Assembly (NCBI GenBank): GCA_036250225.1
Contig: JAPZLL010000012.1
Location: forward strand, 124,001-188,000
Reading direction: 5' to 3'
Length of the DNA: 64,000 bases
Source of the DNA: Cercophora sp. LCS_1
Lineage: Eukaryota; Ascomycota; Sordariomycetes; Sordariales; Lasiosphaeriaceae
Shown here: positions 23,277 through 34,740 of the stretch, in pieces
Layout of the letters: every line of letters begins with the position of its first letter
Numbering within the stretch: the stretch's first letter is position 1
Notes under the pieces: model-generated
Seen by the model: the letters and a program-made list of their open reading frames with translations, nothing else
Database searches by the model: none
Told to the model about the DNA's origin: nothing
Made by a program: the position numbers and the translations under genes

Positions 23277-24832
23277 ATGTCAGGTTCTCGCAAGCGACCG
23301 AGGACGGAGGACAGCGACAGTCGGGCCGAGTGTCCCTTCAGCATCAAGATTGTCGACCCCAAAGACAAAGAGCAGAAGAAGAAGAAGCGCAGGCGCACCG
23401 ATGGCCTCGAGGACGATGACGCGAGCCAACGGGTCAACCTGCAGATGTCGCCCTTTGCGCCGAGCGGCAAGTTCAAGACGCATGAGACTATGGACCTGCA
23501 CTATCAAGTCGACCCTCCCAAGAAGTGGACGGACATGACCCGATACAACAGCTTCGTTCGTAAGTCGCGCCTGCCCGCACTCCTTTCCTCAGTGTTTTAT
23601 GGCAAGCTAACCAAAGCGCAACCAACAGTGAATGGAGTGAAATACTTTAGTGAAGGCTTCATCTATGTCGCCAATGACTCGAGCATCGAGCGCCAGAAAG
23701 CTGTCTCCAGCGGCGAAATGATGCAACCAAGGAAGAAGTCTGATGATGATTGGGTGGCCCGCATTCTCGAGATTCGCGCAAGTGATGAGCACCACGTCTA
23801 TGCCCGCGTTTACTGGATGTACTGGCCCGATGAGCTCCCGCAAGGCACGCACGACGGCAAGAAGATTGTCTCTGGGCGCCAGCCATACCATGGCGCCAAT
23901 GAGTTGATTGCGTCAAACCACAGTGAGTGCCCACTTGACCCAACTGCGCACGCGCGCGCGCACTTTCCCTAACTATTTTCAGTGGACATCATCAATGTAG
24001 TGAGCGTCACGTCGCAAGCGCAAGTGAAGCAGTGGTTCGAGGAGAATGACGATGAAATCCAGCAGGCGCTTTACTGGCGCCAGGCGTTCGATGTCAGAAC
24101 CTATGAGCTCTCTGTACGTACCGCCTCCCAGTCTCTTCCCGCCCTTTGGCACCGCTAACTTCAAGGATACAGACGGTGGAACTCGTTTGCAGCTGCAATA
24201 CCCCCGCTAACCCGGACAACCTCCTCGTTGGTTGCACGACCGAGTCTTGCAAAAAGTGGATGCATGAGCAATGCATCAAGGACGAAGCATTGAAGGCCAC
24301 ATACGCCCGACTTGGTCGAGATAAACCGCATATCAACCCCGATGCGGTGAAAGACCTCAAGAAGGATGCAGATGAAGCGACGCGTCCGCTGAGCCCTACC
24401 GAGACAGGCACCGGCGCATCCGCCCAACACTCGATTGATGTCCGAGCGGACGGCGAGCCTGACTCGGTGCAGGTCGATACTAAGGACAGCGTGGACGTAC
24501 GGCAGTCAGGCGACGAGGATGCGCCCAGCGCGCCCGAGGATTCGGTTGCCGAGCCATCTGTCGAGCCGAGGTCCAAGTCGAACTCAGAGACGCCGACTAA
24601 GGCAAACATCAAAACACCAGCAAAGGGGAAACCTGGCAGACCAAAGAAGCGAGCCTCGGAGATCAATGGCGATGCTAAGCCGTGGGTCGGGTTGTTCGAG
24701 GTCACGCTGAACCCGACAGAGCAAGGTCCCCCGCTCCTGGAGTTCAAGGACCTGCGGGAGGGCATTGTTGGTGGAGAGAAGACATGGACCGAGCCGGTGA
24801 AATGCACCGTGTGCGGTAACAAGGTCAACTAG
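23277..24832 (+). CDS. BAH-PHD protein, EPR-1-like Polycomb reader
   Basis: Likely chromatin reader of 455 residues. Exons: 23277-23559, 23629-23922, 23983-24113 and 24173-24832, all in frame. After a basic N-terminus (KKKKRRRTDG, a likely nuclear signal), residues about 95-235 form a BAH domain (NGVKYFSEGFIYVANDSS, DDWVARILEIRASDEHHVYA, RVYWMYWPDELP). The next exon starts a PHD finger: Cys242, Cys244, Cys257, Cys262, His267 and Cys270 (CSCN...VGCTTESCKKWMHEQC). The final Cys pair is missing locally but is found at the very C-terminus (CTVCGNKVN, Cys447 and Cys450) after about 175 disordered residues that hold an AT-hook-like GKPGRPKK. Neurospora EPR-1, which binds H3K27me3 and mediates Polycomb silencing, has the same BAH-PHD order. 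The orthology is inferred from architecture. Confidence 0.85.
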
Positions 24833-26558
24833 GTTCCGGTCTAGGGCCCTATCAACGTTGCACCGCGGTTGATAATCGACGAGCTCCCCTCTCCAGAGCT
24901 CAGTCCACGGTCAGTCGCCATCGAGCGATGAGTCATCCGAAGTCGACTGGATTCGGTCGCGAGGCCCCGCCGGCCAAGGGACAAAAGTTGAACCCAGGGG
25001 TGACTTAGGGGTTGCTGGAGTGATGGGTAGAGACTCTTTTGGGCCAAGCGGTGTTTGTAGGATTGGATTTCTTGAGCACATCCACCCAGCTCGCTTCGAT
25101 GATCATGCTTTAGGAAGAGCAGCGTATGGACCATCAGCCAACCGACTTATTCTGGAACTTCGCCGCGTAATTCCTGTGTGGGTAGAGAGGGGTATGGGTT
25201 CGGTTGGTTGTATAGCGACTATGAAATGTGATGGAGCGAGCAGGATGGCAGACGGGAATCAGGTACGGGAGTTGAAAGCTTTTTACCGACTCTCGTGGAT
25301 CGTGGAATTAATTAACATTGAAAGAGTTGTTCCGTGTGTGTCTGTCTGCGAGGGCGCGAAGGAGCGGAAAGAAAAACCTAAGGGGACGGTTGGCCTGGGT
25401 CGGTAACTCTGGAAATACTTGTTTTCTCGTTGCTTGGAGGAGGGGAGGGGAGGGGAGTTTACGGTTGTCATCTTTTTTTTTCCCGCACATTGGTTCTGAA
25501 AAGAAACAAAAGGGCTATGCGTGTCTCTTTTTTCGTGTGGTGTGTCCTTTTCAGGTTCTCTTGAGCGGTTATGAAAAGAAAAGAAAGACATTCTACTATC
25601 TCTCCCTGTCCTCCCCAGCCTAGCTTTTCCTCCCCGCCATCCAATGATTACCATCAGTATCCAGCTGAGAGGCTCGTTGGAGTTGGAGTTGAAGTTGGGG
25701 TAAAGTTGGGGAGGCTTGGAGCTAGTGACGGGATAGCTTTTTTTTTTGTCTTTTCTTTTTCCATGGCAAAGGGTTCCATTTGTTCTTTTTTTTTTCTTGT
25801 ACGTAATTGACTTTGATGGCGGGGGTTGGGGGCTTTTTTTTTTTTAACCCGGTTTTTTCTTGATCAGTAGTTATGTGGACATTTATCTCCTTGGGTTGGT
25901 CTCGATCAGTTTTAGTGCGTGGGGAAGAGATTGATTTCTTCGTCATGTCTGCGGTGTAGTGGAATGGAACGGAACGTGATATATACCATTATCCCTGTGT
26001 GTGTAACTTGTTCGGTCAGCGATGATGAGTTGCGGAAGAGAAAAAGGTGGACGAAAAGGCTACCTTTCCTTTTTTCCTGTTCGTATCTGGGTCCAGTCAA
26101 TGAATCAACAAGGACGGAGGATGATGTTGGTTTTTGGTTGATTTGCAGTGTTTGAATTTTGGATGGTTTGGGGTCATGATATGGTTGCGGAGACATGCTT
26201 GTGGTGCGTCGGGGTTGAAAACGATTGTTTTTGAAGCATAACAGTGGTGAACTCTGCGGTTGGTTATTTGTTGTTTTGTGTTGTCGAGTTTTGTGTGAAG
26301 AGCTTCACTTCTCAGCCTTAGAATGACGATCCCTACGTTTCCAAATCCAATCCATGCTTGAAGGCGATAGGTGTGTGTCCAATCCTTTGTTATTGGGACT
26401 ACACCCTCAGAATATCTTAGTATCAAGGGTGGCTTTCACTGAGGGATTACAAGGTTTTCGACACTCCGTGTTCAGGTAGCACAGCGATGACTCTGAGACT
26501 AGGTAGGTATCACACTCCAAACTGGTTATATCCTCGATGCCAATCCCGAAGCCTCGAT
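24833..26558. other. 1.7 kb convergent intergenic region, T-rich
   Basis: Lies between convergent genes. It contains several T8-T10 runs on the plus strand (25470-25850) and a G-run block at 25437-25457. Frames here have no coding signature. Probably 3' UTRs and spacer. Confidence 0.5.
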
Positions 26559-27663
26559 TCATGCTTTCGAGGGCACGGGATTCCACACCGACTTGACCGA
26601 CTCCATGTAATCACGGAACCGCCGGGGATTGGATCCGGTGACACTGAAGACCACATCATTCGTCCGGTTTTCCGACCCAAACTTGATACACGTATCGATG
26701 TTGCTCAACATATGGGCATACGACTCGGGCATCCCATGGGACTTGTGATATTGTGCCAAACCCGCCGTCGACAAGTCAACATGGACAATCTTCCTCTTCA
26801 GAATCTCGGACAGCATTGTGGCAATCTGATGACAGCCAGCTAATCAGCCGAAGCCCTTTACACCACCAACATAGGTCACTTACCTCGTTATACGAAAGCA
26901 GTTCGGGCCCCAACACCAAAAGCTCGGTATTTGGCGCATCGATCCTCGTCAAAACATTGGCCGCAACAGCCGCGATATCATCTGCCGATACCCACGGGAT
27001 CTTTCCATCGCCCGTTGCCGAGTACAGCTTACTCTCGTCCCGTATCGACCGGACATGACTTTCCTGTTCTGCTAGATTCTCTATCAAGCCATCCCATCGT
27101 CAGCAAGATGTTATTTTCCCAGACCCGAAAATCGCCAGGAAGACGAAACAAGACTCACGCTGAAACCAAGTCGGCCTCAAAACACACCACTCCACCTCCC
27201 CTCTCTGCCCCAGCTCCCTTAGATACGCATGCACCCTTCCCATAGCCGGACCGCCCGACTCAATCGCCGACGCGCTCTGCAAAACAAAGCGCCTAGCGCC
27301 GTGCTGGCGCGCAAAATCCACAAACTCCATCATGACCGACGCCGAATCGAGCGTCGGCGGCGCAATCAGGTAGACCGAGCGGACGAAGTTGCTGTCCTTG
27401 CTGTCCTTGCTGTCCTTCGTGTCTTTGTCGGATGCGGGCTTCTCGGATGAAGGCTTGTCGGATGAGGACTTCGACTTGTCAAAGGGAGCGCTCCACGTGT
27501 TAGGCTCGTGCCAGTCAAACATGACAGCATTATCGGAGCCGGTGCCCTGGCGGGAGGCGACGAGGGCGGTGATGGAGCGCGCCGCGAGCTGTTTGGCGAT
27601 GCGGCTGCCTACCGTGCCTGTGCCGCCGATGATGAGGACGGGGTTTTTGTATGGGGTTGTCAT
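26559..27663 (-). CDS. NmrA-like NAD(P)-binding oxidoreductase
   Basis: Rossmann-fold protein of the NmrA-like/atypical SDR group, 322 residues. Exons on the minus strand: 27663-27159, 27080-26884 and 26825-26559; the junctions restore LRPTWFQQNLAEQESHVRSI and LSYNEVIATMLSEILKRKIV. The nucleotide motif is VLIIGGTGTVGSRIAKQLAA at residues 9-28. ARRFVLQSASAIESGG and VSADDIAAVAANVLT are typical of NmrA and of the ergot-type agroclavine/festuclavine dehydrogenases. No alkaloid genes are nearby, so a secondary-metabolite role is not supported. An odd feature is an insert of about 30 residues, almost only Ser, Lys, Asp and Pro with a KDS repeat, after DWHEPNTWSAPF. Upstream in-frame ATGs at 27684 and 27690 would add 7-9 residues; MTTPYKNP is the family-like start. 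Confidence 0.88.
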
Positions 27664-28275
27664 GATTGATTTCGTTTTCTTCATGTTCAATTTTGTTGAG
27701 TTGGGAGGAATTTAAGGTGGGTGGGGCGGAGCGCAGGGAGAATGATGAAGAGATGAAGTCACCAGATTTTGTGTGATTTTATGAGAAAGAATGCTATTGT
27801 CTGGAACGGACCCATCCTCTCCTTTGTTCCTTCCCGCTGGGTTGGAGCGTCAGCGTCATATACGACATTATGAAATCACGGGTTGTTTACAAAGAAAAAG
27901 TGGCCAATAGGAGGCGCAAGCGACAAGATCTGGATTGAGTTCGGGTGGTTTAACGTTGAGGCTATCTCCGTCGGTGCATTTGTTAGGCCGTCTCCAAGTC
28001 CATCATCCCTAGTGTTGTATCGTCGGCGTCCAATGGTAGCTGGTTGTCATTTAGATGGCAGTGTTGTAGAGACCGGAACAAAGTATTTGAAACTGTTTGC
28101 CTAATTTAGAAGTAGACCTGAAATGCCACAAAAGGGGAAGCGGCGTCGCTGTTTCTATTTCCATGGTGGTTGCGGCGTCGTCTAAGCAGCTGAACCAGAC
28201 CGCAAACGTGAACGGTAGTGCTCCCTCCTCGCTAGCGGTAGTATATGGGCAGCTTTTACAAAGTGCAAATCTAAC

Positions 28276-28408
28276 GGTCGTGTGGTGCAGTGGTCAGCAT
28301 CTGTGCTGGCTGGTTTGGAGTTCCGCGAGCCCTCGAGACAGCGCCAAACTTGAAGGGAAACCTTCTCAAATCCCAGTTACAGGACTCCGGTTTGATTCCG
28401 GGCCGACC
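28276..28408 (+). ncRNA. tRNA-like Pol III unit (possible tRNA pseudogene or ncRNA)
   Basis: A good A box, TGGTGCAGTGG (28283-28293), and a near-consensus B box, GGTTTGATTCC (28389-28399, one C-to-T change), stand 106 bases apart. GGTCG at the 5' end pairs with CGACC at the 3' end. A D-arm can be drawn (GTGC/GCAT), and TCTGT (28300-28304) pairs with ACAGG (28379-28383). T6 at 28412-28417 is a proper Pol III terminator. Against a normal tRNA, the anticodon loop lacks U33, the acceptor stem has only five pairs, and an intron would be about 70 nt. It may be a decayed intron-containing tRNA, a SINE head or a tRNA-derived small RNA gene. Confidence 0.4.
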
Positions 28409-28589
28409 GTCTTTTTTCGCCCCTTGGGCTTCACGACGCGAGTTTGGATACGCCCTGCCGTTCTTTTACCCTCGCCGGCCTGATAGTTCTTCCCTTCAAC
28501 CGCAGGAAGTGCTTGATGTTTCTCATCGGGACGCTCCTCATTAGGACACTTTGAAAAGCCACCATAATGGTATTGAATTCGAATCTACC

Positions 28590-28615
28590 AAAAAAAAAAA
28601 AACAAAAAAAAAACA
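28590..28615 (+). repeat. Interrupted A-rich tract
   Basis: A run of about 12 A, a C, then about 10 A, 180 bases downstream of the tRNA-like unit and just past the 3' end of the glucosyltransferase gene on the other strand. Confidence 0.7.
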
Positions 28616-28674
28616 GAGAGTATGGGTATCAACCTGTTCTATGTGCTCCTTCCACTTGACAAGAAAAACCTCCA

Positions 28675-31600
28675 TCAAGAAGGCCCCGCACTACCACCCC
28701 TCGGCCGTCCCTTGGGAGCAATTAGACTCTCCCGAACCGCACGATCCAAATCCTCAAGGAACTCAGGCGACTCCTCATTACGTTCATTAGTCGCCTTCCC
28801 CTTCCCCTTGGCCTTACGGTACTCCTCCTCGGCAAGACTTTGCTTCTTGACGTACTCCATAATGATCTCCTCCTCTGTCATCTGTCTCCTTAGCTCCTGT
28901 CGATGAGCCCGCTCCGATTCTTCCAAGGCCCGTCTTAGTTCCACGTCGTCATCGCCCGCGACTCCTTCCTCCTGAGGAGGCGCCTTCCGGAAAGACTCGG
29001 CACGCGACAGCTCGATCGCTTTGAGAAGCTCAGCGTCATCATCTTCATCAACCTGATCATGACGCTCAGCTTGCCGCTGCAGATGTTGTTGCTGCTCAGT
29101 CAGACTGAGCTTGACAGCCTCTTCAATGAGCGCCTGGTACTCTTCATCTGTGATGTTCCTCAGATCATCATCCACAGTAGAGCCATCAAGCTCGGCGACT
29201 AGAGCCCCGTCGCGTTCAGGCACAGGTATCTGAACCTTCTCAGGCGAATACACGTCCTGAGGCACTGGGCCCCTCCGCTCACGACTCTGCTCCTCTGCAA
29301 TCCGACGCATTTCCCTTACGCTGGCTCGGATGGCGGCTTCTACACGAGCATCTTCTTCGCTGTCTCCTCTCGAAGTCTGTTGCACCGAGGCGAGAATAGC
29401 GCGCTCGAACTCCTCGTCCTCCGCAGTGACAGCGCCGTTAGCGCTATCGCCACTACCGCTGCTCCTCGGAATGCTACGGTCTGTTCGTTGCTGCTTCCTC
29501 CAAGCCAGCTTCTCCGTGTGAAGCCTCTTCCGCTCTTCAAAAGACAGGTTTCTGGTGTGGAACCATCCAGTTTTCGGTGCGCTGCTCGGTGTATCGGTGG
29601 TCCCATCACCACGGTCCCCGATCTCCTTCTCCTTGCTCTTCAGGTCGTAAAACCCCTTCAGTTCCTCACCCACCCGGTTCCATCTGGCAAGCACATCTTT
29701 CTGCTCCTCGATGGTGCTCTCTGCCAGTTCCTCGTCTCCCTGTCGGATCCTTGATGCAATGACATAGCCCATCGAGCTCTTCGCAAGCATGTTCTTGACC
29801 TCGGCATGCACGCCTTGCATCGCATAGGCCGGTATGGACCAGATAGCGGCCGCTGGCTTTAGGAAGAAGCCACCAATGCCCTTTCCGAAGCCTTTTACAA
29901 GGCCCGCCCCGCCATCCTTTTCAGCTCCCTTGTAAGGCTGTGTCACCAGGCCAGTGATACCATCATAGATGCCTAGGCCAAACTCCTTTCCGGCGACCTT
30001 GAGCCCACTCGCAAGTCCAGTCACCTTTTCGGCAGGCCGGACAGTGTCGTCGTTGTAAAGCTTAGGTGCGTTACGGAAGCCGCGAGCGAGTCCCATGCAA
30101 AAGTTCATGGGCATCTTGATGCCCGTCTCCACAATGCGACTAACATTTTCGGAGGCGTTGAGGGCCGTGTCAAGGTTGAGGTTAGACCCAAGAGCAGGAG
30201 AGGAGGCTTCACCGCGGCTGGCAGGACGGCCATGTAGCCCAGGGGATAGAGGTGAAAGGTTTCGTAGTGAACTATACGGGGATCCAACTGGTGTTCGACG
30301 AGATGAGGCGAGGCTGGTCTGGGACGCGGAAGGCAGTTTCTGTTCGGGAATGACAAGGCTCGGGGCAGTCGTTGACCTCGAGCTTGTGAGGGACGTCTGT
30401 TGTTCGAGCTGAGCACCGGACCTTGAAGCCTCGTCAGAGGTTCCGAGGTCGGCTGTAGACTCGTTGCTCCGACTCCCCGCTCGCTTCTCGAATATCTCCT
30501 TGGGGAAATCCGCAACCGCCATTGCGATGGTGCTGATATCGCCCACGAGACACGAAGTCACTGCTGAAATCGGCTCCCAGGGCGCGTCATCAGTGTTGTA
30601 CTCGGTAGGTCGATACCTTGGCGTCGTCAGCAGCTGCCATCGTCATCATCATTACCCAGCCAACTTACAGTTTCAGGTCCTTGTACTTCAGTTCGCCTTC
30701 CCTCACCAGAACCGCCGCAGCGAGAGCGCTCAGCCTGGTCTTGGTCCTTCTGACCCGCCAAATGGCAACTCGGCTCGGCGCAAGAGAGCAGCGCATGTTC
30801 TCCAGCCCAAGAAATTGGTGGAAAGCTTTGCCACCGACATCAGCACCTTGTTCATCGCTGATACGGGCACCCAACACCATGGCTCGAGCCTGGGTTTCTG
30901 GTTTCAGGGCATCACCAATCGCCGTAGCCAATGACTCGACACTCAGCTTCTTGAACGGAATGGGCGCTGGTCCTGCTCCTGCTTTGGCGATCATTTGGCC
31001 CCAGAAGGGCTGATCACCAAAGAAAGGGACCACCACCGTTGGTTTTCCAGCCTTGATGCCCGCGGCGCTTGTGCCAGCGCCACCGTGATGCACCACAGCT
31101 GACACATGTTGGAACAGCCAGTCGTGGGGCACATTACCCAGCATGAAGACATTATCTGGGATGCCAACCGCATCGGCGCCGAGGCCACCCCAACCTTTTG
31201 ATACCAAAGCTCTTACACCGGACATGGACACGGCGTCAAAGATGGTTCTTGTCAGAAAGTTGGGATTGTCGACAACGATCGACCCGAAGCCAATATAAAC
31301 TGGCGGAGGCCCAGCAGCGAGAAAAGCAGCGAGCTCCGGGTCGGGCGTATAAGATGATGCAAGGTTGAGGAAGTAGAAGCCCGCGATGGTGACCTCCTGA
31401 CCCCAATCATTCGGCTTCGGAATCAGCGCAGGTGACCAACAATAGGTCGTCGGCACCCGAAGTCGATTGAGAAGGCCCGGCGCCCAGATCAAAGAAAGGG
31501 GCTGGAGGCCAAGCGTTTTCTCCCTGAACCGATTGATGACATCTCCCAGGCCCTGCCATGTCAACATCTCAACCAGAGCATATGACATGTAGTTCTGCAT

Positions 31601-32594
31601 CACCACATCCGTATTCGACGACTCGATACTCGCAAGCGGGTGAGGAAACGCTCTCGTCGGGGACCACGGCATCCTGTCTTTTTGATTAGCTTCCTAACCC
31701 CTTCAACCCAACCCCTGAGAAGAAGAAAAAAAAAACTCACGTAAACATCATATGCAAGGGGATCCCCAACTTCTCCGCCACATGGATATGCGCAAAACTT
31801 GGCGGGTTCGCAATAATCGCATCTGCCACAAACGGCCGCCCCCCAGCACTCGCAGCATCCCACACCTCCTCCGTCGCCTCACCACCGCCCACCCTCTGCG
31901 GCATAACAGGTGGCCCCAGCCCATCCCCAGCCTCAATACAAGACCTCCAGCATCCCATCAACATGGCCTTGATCCCCTCTCTCCTCTTCTTGATCTCACC
32001 GCTCTTGAGCGCATCCAACCCGGGCATCAAACCGGGGTTCTTGACCATAAACGCCATCAACTCAGCCGGATCCCCCCCGATACTGAAAAATTCGAGTCCA
32101 TTCTCCTCCACAAACCCCTGAAACGTGGGATGCGTAGCTACCCGCACCCGATGTCCATATGTATCCCTCAACACCTGCCCCAGCGCCACAAACGGCTGCA
32201 CGTCACCCCGCGACCCGACAATCTGGATCACCACGTTTAGCCTCGGCGGAGGCGTCTGGCCCGGCTGCCCCCCAAGACTGGGCGGGATGTAAGCGGGCGG
32301 TAAGGGGCCGGTCGAGAGACGCGATGGAGGCTGTTCGGGGATGAGCTGGCGACGTAAGGTGGGAGCCAGCAAGTCGGAGAGACGCCGGTCCTTTTGGTTG
32401 AGGTTGATGCTGACGCGGCCGTCGGCTGTGACGGCGGCGCCGGCCTCGAAGCCGGCCTGCGAGAGCTGGAGCTGGTCGTGAAAGTCGCCGTAGGCCGGGG
32501 GCGCGGCGTCATCGGGGGATGAGGAGTCGTCCTCGAACTCTTCCGCGATGGGGACCGCGTTTGTGCGGCCCGCAAAGTGGGAGTCCGCCACCAT
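28675..32594 (-). CDS. Sterol 3-beta-glucosyltransferase-like GT with C-terminal UIM array
   Basis: GT1-family UDP-glucose:sterol glucosyltransferase relative of 1266 residues. Exons: 32594-31741, 31673-30669 and 30616-28675. The junctions give HMMFTMPWSPTRAFPHPLA and YKDLKLYRPTEYNTDDAPWE, so the three long frames are one gene. The N-terminal donor-fold motif GSRGDVQPF is at 127-135. The C-terminal signature HHGGAGTSAAGIKAGKPTVV begins at 480, with the sugar-contacting DQ at 505-506. Residues about 835-889 form a glycine-rich amphipathic segment (GLVTQPYKGAEKDGGAGLVK) like the C-terminal part of VPS13/ATG2 proteins. Residues 1020-1250 hold at least six UIM-like helices (for example DDDAELLKAIELSRAES, DDDVELRRALEESERAH). 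The PH and GRAM domains of Atg26 are absent. Predicted to act at membranes with ubiquitin binding; sterol as substrate is inferred. Confidence 0.92.
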
Positions 32595-33475
32595 TGTGGA
32601 GGCGCGATATCTGTTCGCGAAAAGGGGATGGTGTATGTGTAGGTAGGACAGTAAGGTAGTTGGGTTTTGCCTGGTTAGGCTGGGCTTTGGGTTGAATGAA
32701 GGGAGTTTTGTCCCATGTCCTTGGTCAAGACAGTATGCAACGGCAAAAAAGAAGAGGTAACTTTTGGTGACAATAGTTGAGGAGGGTGTGACGTAGTGGA
32801 AGTTGAAGTGAGATGGGACGAGAGGCGCAATGATTTCCGGATGAAGCTGCAAATGCTGTGAACCTGTCAACCTGGAGGGGCACGGCTGCAACAGCTTCCC
32901 GCGAATGGAGGGGAAGGTGGTGTACTGTGTGTCCTGGCCGCGCAACACTCAGCCGCACAAATCGGAGCACAATGTGAATGAATCAGTTGGTATTTGTATC
33001 TAAAGAAAGGTAATTGTCGCGAACTCCTAAAAGAGAATAGCTTCCTCGGCTTCAATCCTATACACGTATAGGAATCGCAATGGGTCCCAAGGCCGTCGAT
33101 GAGCGGGGATGGAGCTGCTTCTGAGCCCCGGCCCCGGTGGAACGATGACGAATTGTGGCGCCTCCCGCAGGCCCCACCCGGCAATCAGCGCGCTGGACCC
33201 ACGGGTCGCCAGTCAGCTGCGACACGCCGCCGCGTCAACAGGGCGTCTTCTCGAGGCGGACCACAGCCACGCTACACCACCTGTGGAGTCTCAAACGGAG
33301 CTGAGCCCGACCGTCTCGCATAACCCGAGGCGCATAAACAAGAACACTCTCCATTTCCGATTCGCCTAGGTATTTGACAATCAATGAGTCCATACAACGA
33401 AACAGCTCATTGCCCATGACCTCGCTTCGCGCCCTTCACGACCCCAGTCCCCCGATGCGCGGTGTCTCAGGATCT
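32595..33475. other. Intergenic, promoter of the glucosyltransferase gene
   Basis: About 880 bases between head-to-tail minus-strand genes. Short frames only; no gene, RNA or repeat supported. Confidence 0.5.
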
Positions 33476-34740
33476 TCACTTCGTCTTCTCCGGCGGCGCA
33501 GGGCCTCCGGTTGTAGGGAAACCCATAAAGATCTTGAAATAGTCCTGGGGGTTGGTTAGCTCCATTACACAATTTTTTCTTCAACACCCAACTTACATAA
33601 ATCATCCACTGCAGGCCAGTGAGGGTACCGATCATGACAATCCTGACCGGGAGACCGTTCCAGAGACCACGGAATCCGATATCCTTGTATATCCTCGATG
33701 TGACTGCTCCAAAGGCTTCACCAGGGTTGCGGTAGGCGTTCAGCTTGCTGACCATGACGTCGGCGGGATGCGAGACGATGGCGCACAAAATACCAGCCAG
33801 GTAACCACCAGTGAACGAGACACCAGTCTGCGCCAGCTTGCCGTAGTCGTCCTTCTTACCGGGGAGCCTCGCGTATATCTTTTCGACGATGGTCTCGAAC
33901 GAAGCGAACTTCATCATAGTGTAGGGGATCTGTCTGGCCCAGAGTGGGTATAGGCCTTTGTACAGACCGGAGAAGCCTTCTTTCGCCGTAACTTGGCTGA
34001 TGCCGTCAAAGGTGCCCTTGTATGGCGAGGGAATAGTGCCTTGCATGCGGACCTTCACCGACTCGAACGGACACAGCGCAATGTCGGCCAGGAACTCGGC
34101 AGAAGCGGAAGCTGACAAGTACAGTACCGTCTTGTACTTGTGCGCCGCCTCGGGGCCGGCAATGTCTGAGTATGTCTTCTTGAAGTATTCGTACCATCCG
34201 TACTTGAATGCGCCCTGGGCGGAGTACCCGAAAAACGTGGGGCCCCAGCCAGTGAAGATGCCCCGGACGCCCTCGGTGCGAAGGATATGGCCCCATGCCT
34301 GGAAGTTGCCTTTATACAGCTTGGAGTCGACCTGGCGGCGGGTCTTGACAAGATCCAAGGGAGTGACCGCGGTATGTGTTAGGCCCTGCGCATCGTCAGT
34401 TGAGCCGAGAGCTCCAAGGAGGCCCTCAACTTACACACGCGAGCAAACCACCAAAGGTACAGGCCGCATAGTACGTGGGAGAGTAAAGCTCAATCGCGCG
34501 GCTCGAGGCTTTCCCCTTTGCCTTGGCGCTGGCACGATCAAACTCCTTCTGAGCCTCAGCGCTCAACGCTTTAGCCTTACTCTTTGCATCGTCGGTGATA
34601 GAGAAGGCAGGATAAAGCTCCATGCGGGCTTCCAATGGAGTGGTGCCATGGGGCTTGGAAGTAACTCGTGCTCGACCGACGGCGTAAGGACTGCTAAAGC
34701 TCTTCTGGATGGAATCCAGGCCAGGATAGAGGGCGGACAT
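33476..34740 (-). CDS. Mitochondrial phosphate carrier
   Basis: Inner-membrane carrier importing phosphate (with H+) into the matrix for ATP synthesis; Mir1/Pic2 type, 387 residues. Exons: 34740-34435, 34385-33597 and 33544-33476. The short third exon (DYFKIFMGFPTTGGPAPPEK) corrects the unspliced read-through end. The three mitochondrial-carrier repeats show TPLDLVKTRRQVD, CPFESVKVRMQ and HPADVMVSKLN, all with the P-x-[DE]-x-x-[KV] turn. FTGWGPTFFGYSAQGAFKYG and RQIPYTMMKFASFE are specific to phosphate carriers. An N-terminal extension of about 85 residues (rich in Ala, Ser and Lys before SPTYYAACTFGGLLAC) is longer than in yeast Mir1 and is typical of the filamentous Pic2-like group. Family certain; Mir1 versus Pic2 not decided. 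Confidence 0.95.

Larger units (their letters stand above)
27664..28674. other. Intergenic region with a tRNA-like unit
   Basis: About 1 kb between head-to-tail genes. Apart from the tRNA-like element at 28276-28408 and an interrupted A-rich tract at 28590-28615, I see no gene. Confidence 0.5.

Noticed and set aside
26559..27663. Ergot-type alkaloid cluster
   Set aside because: The NmrA-like gene resembles dehydrogenases of such clusters, but no prenyltransferase, NRPS, P450 or other tailoring genes are nearby.
28276..28615. SINE with the A-rich tract as its tail
   Set aside because: T6 at 28412-28417 would end Pol III transcription 170 bases before the A tract, and no target-site duplication is visible. 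Kept as tRNA-like unit only.
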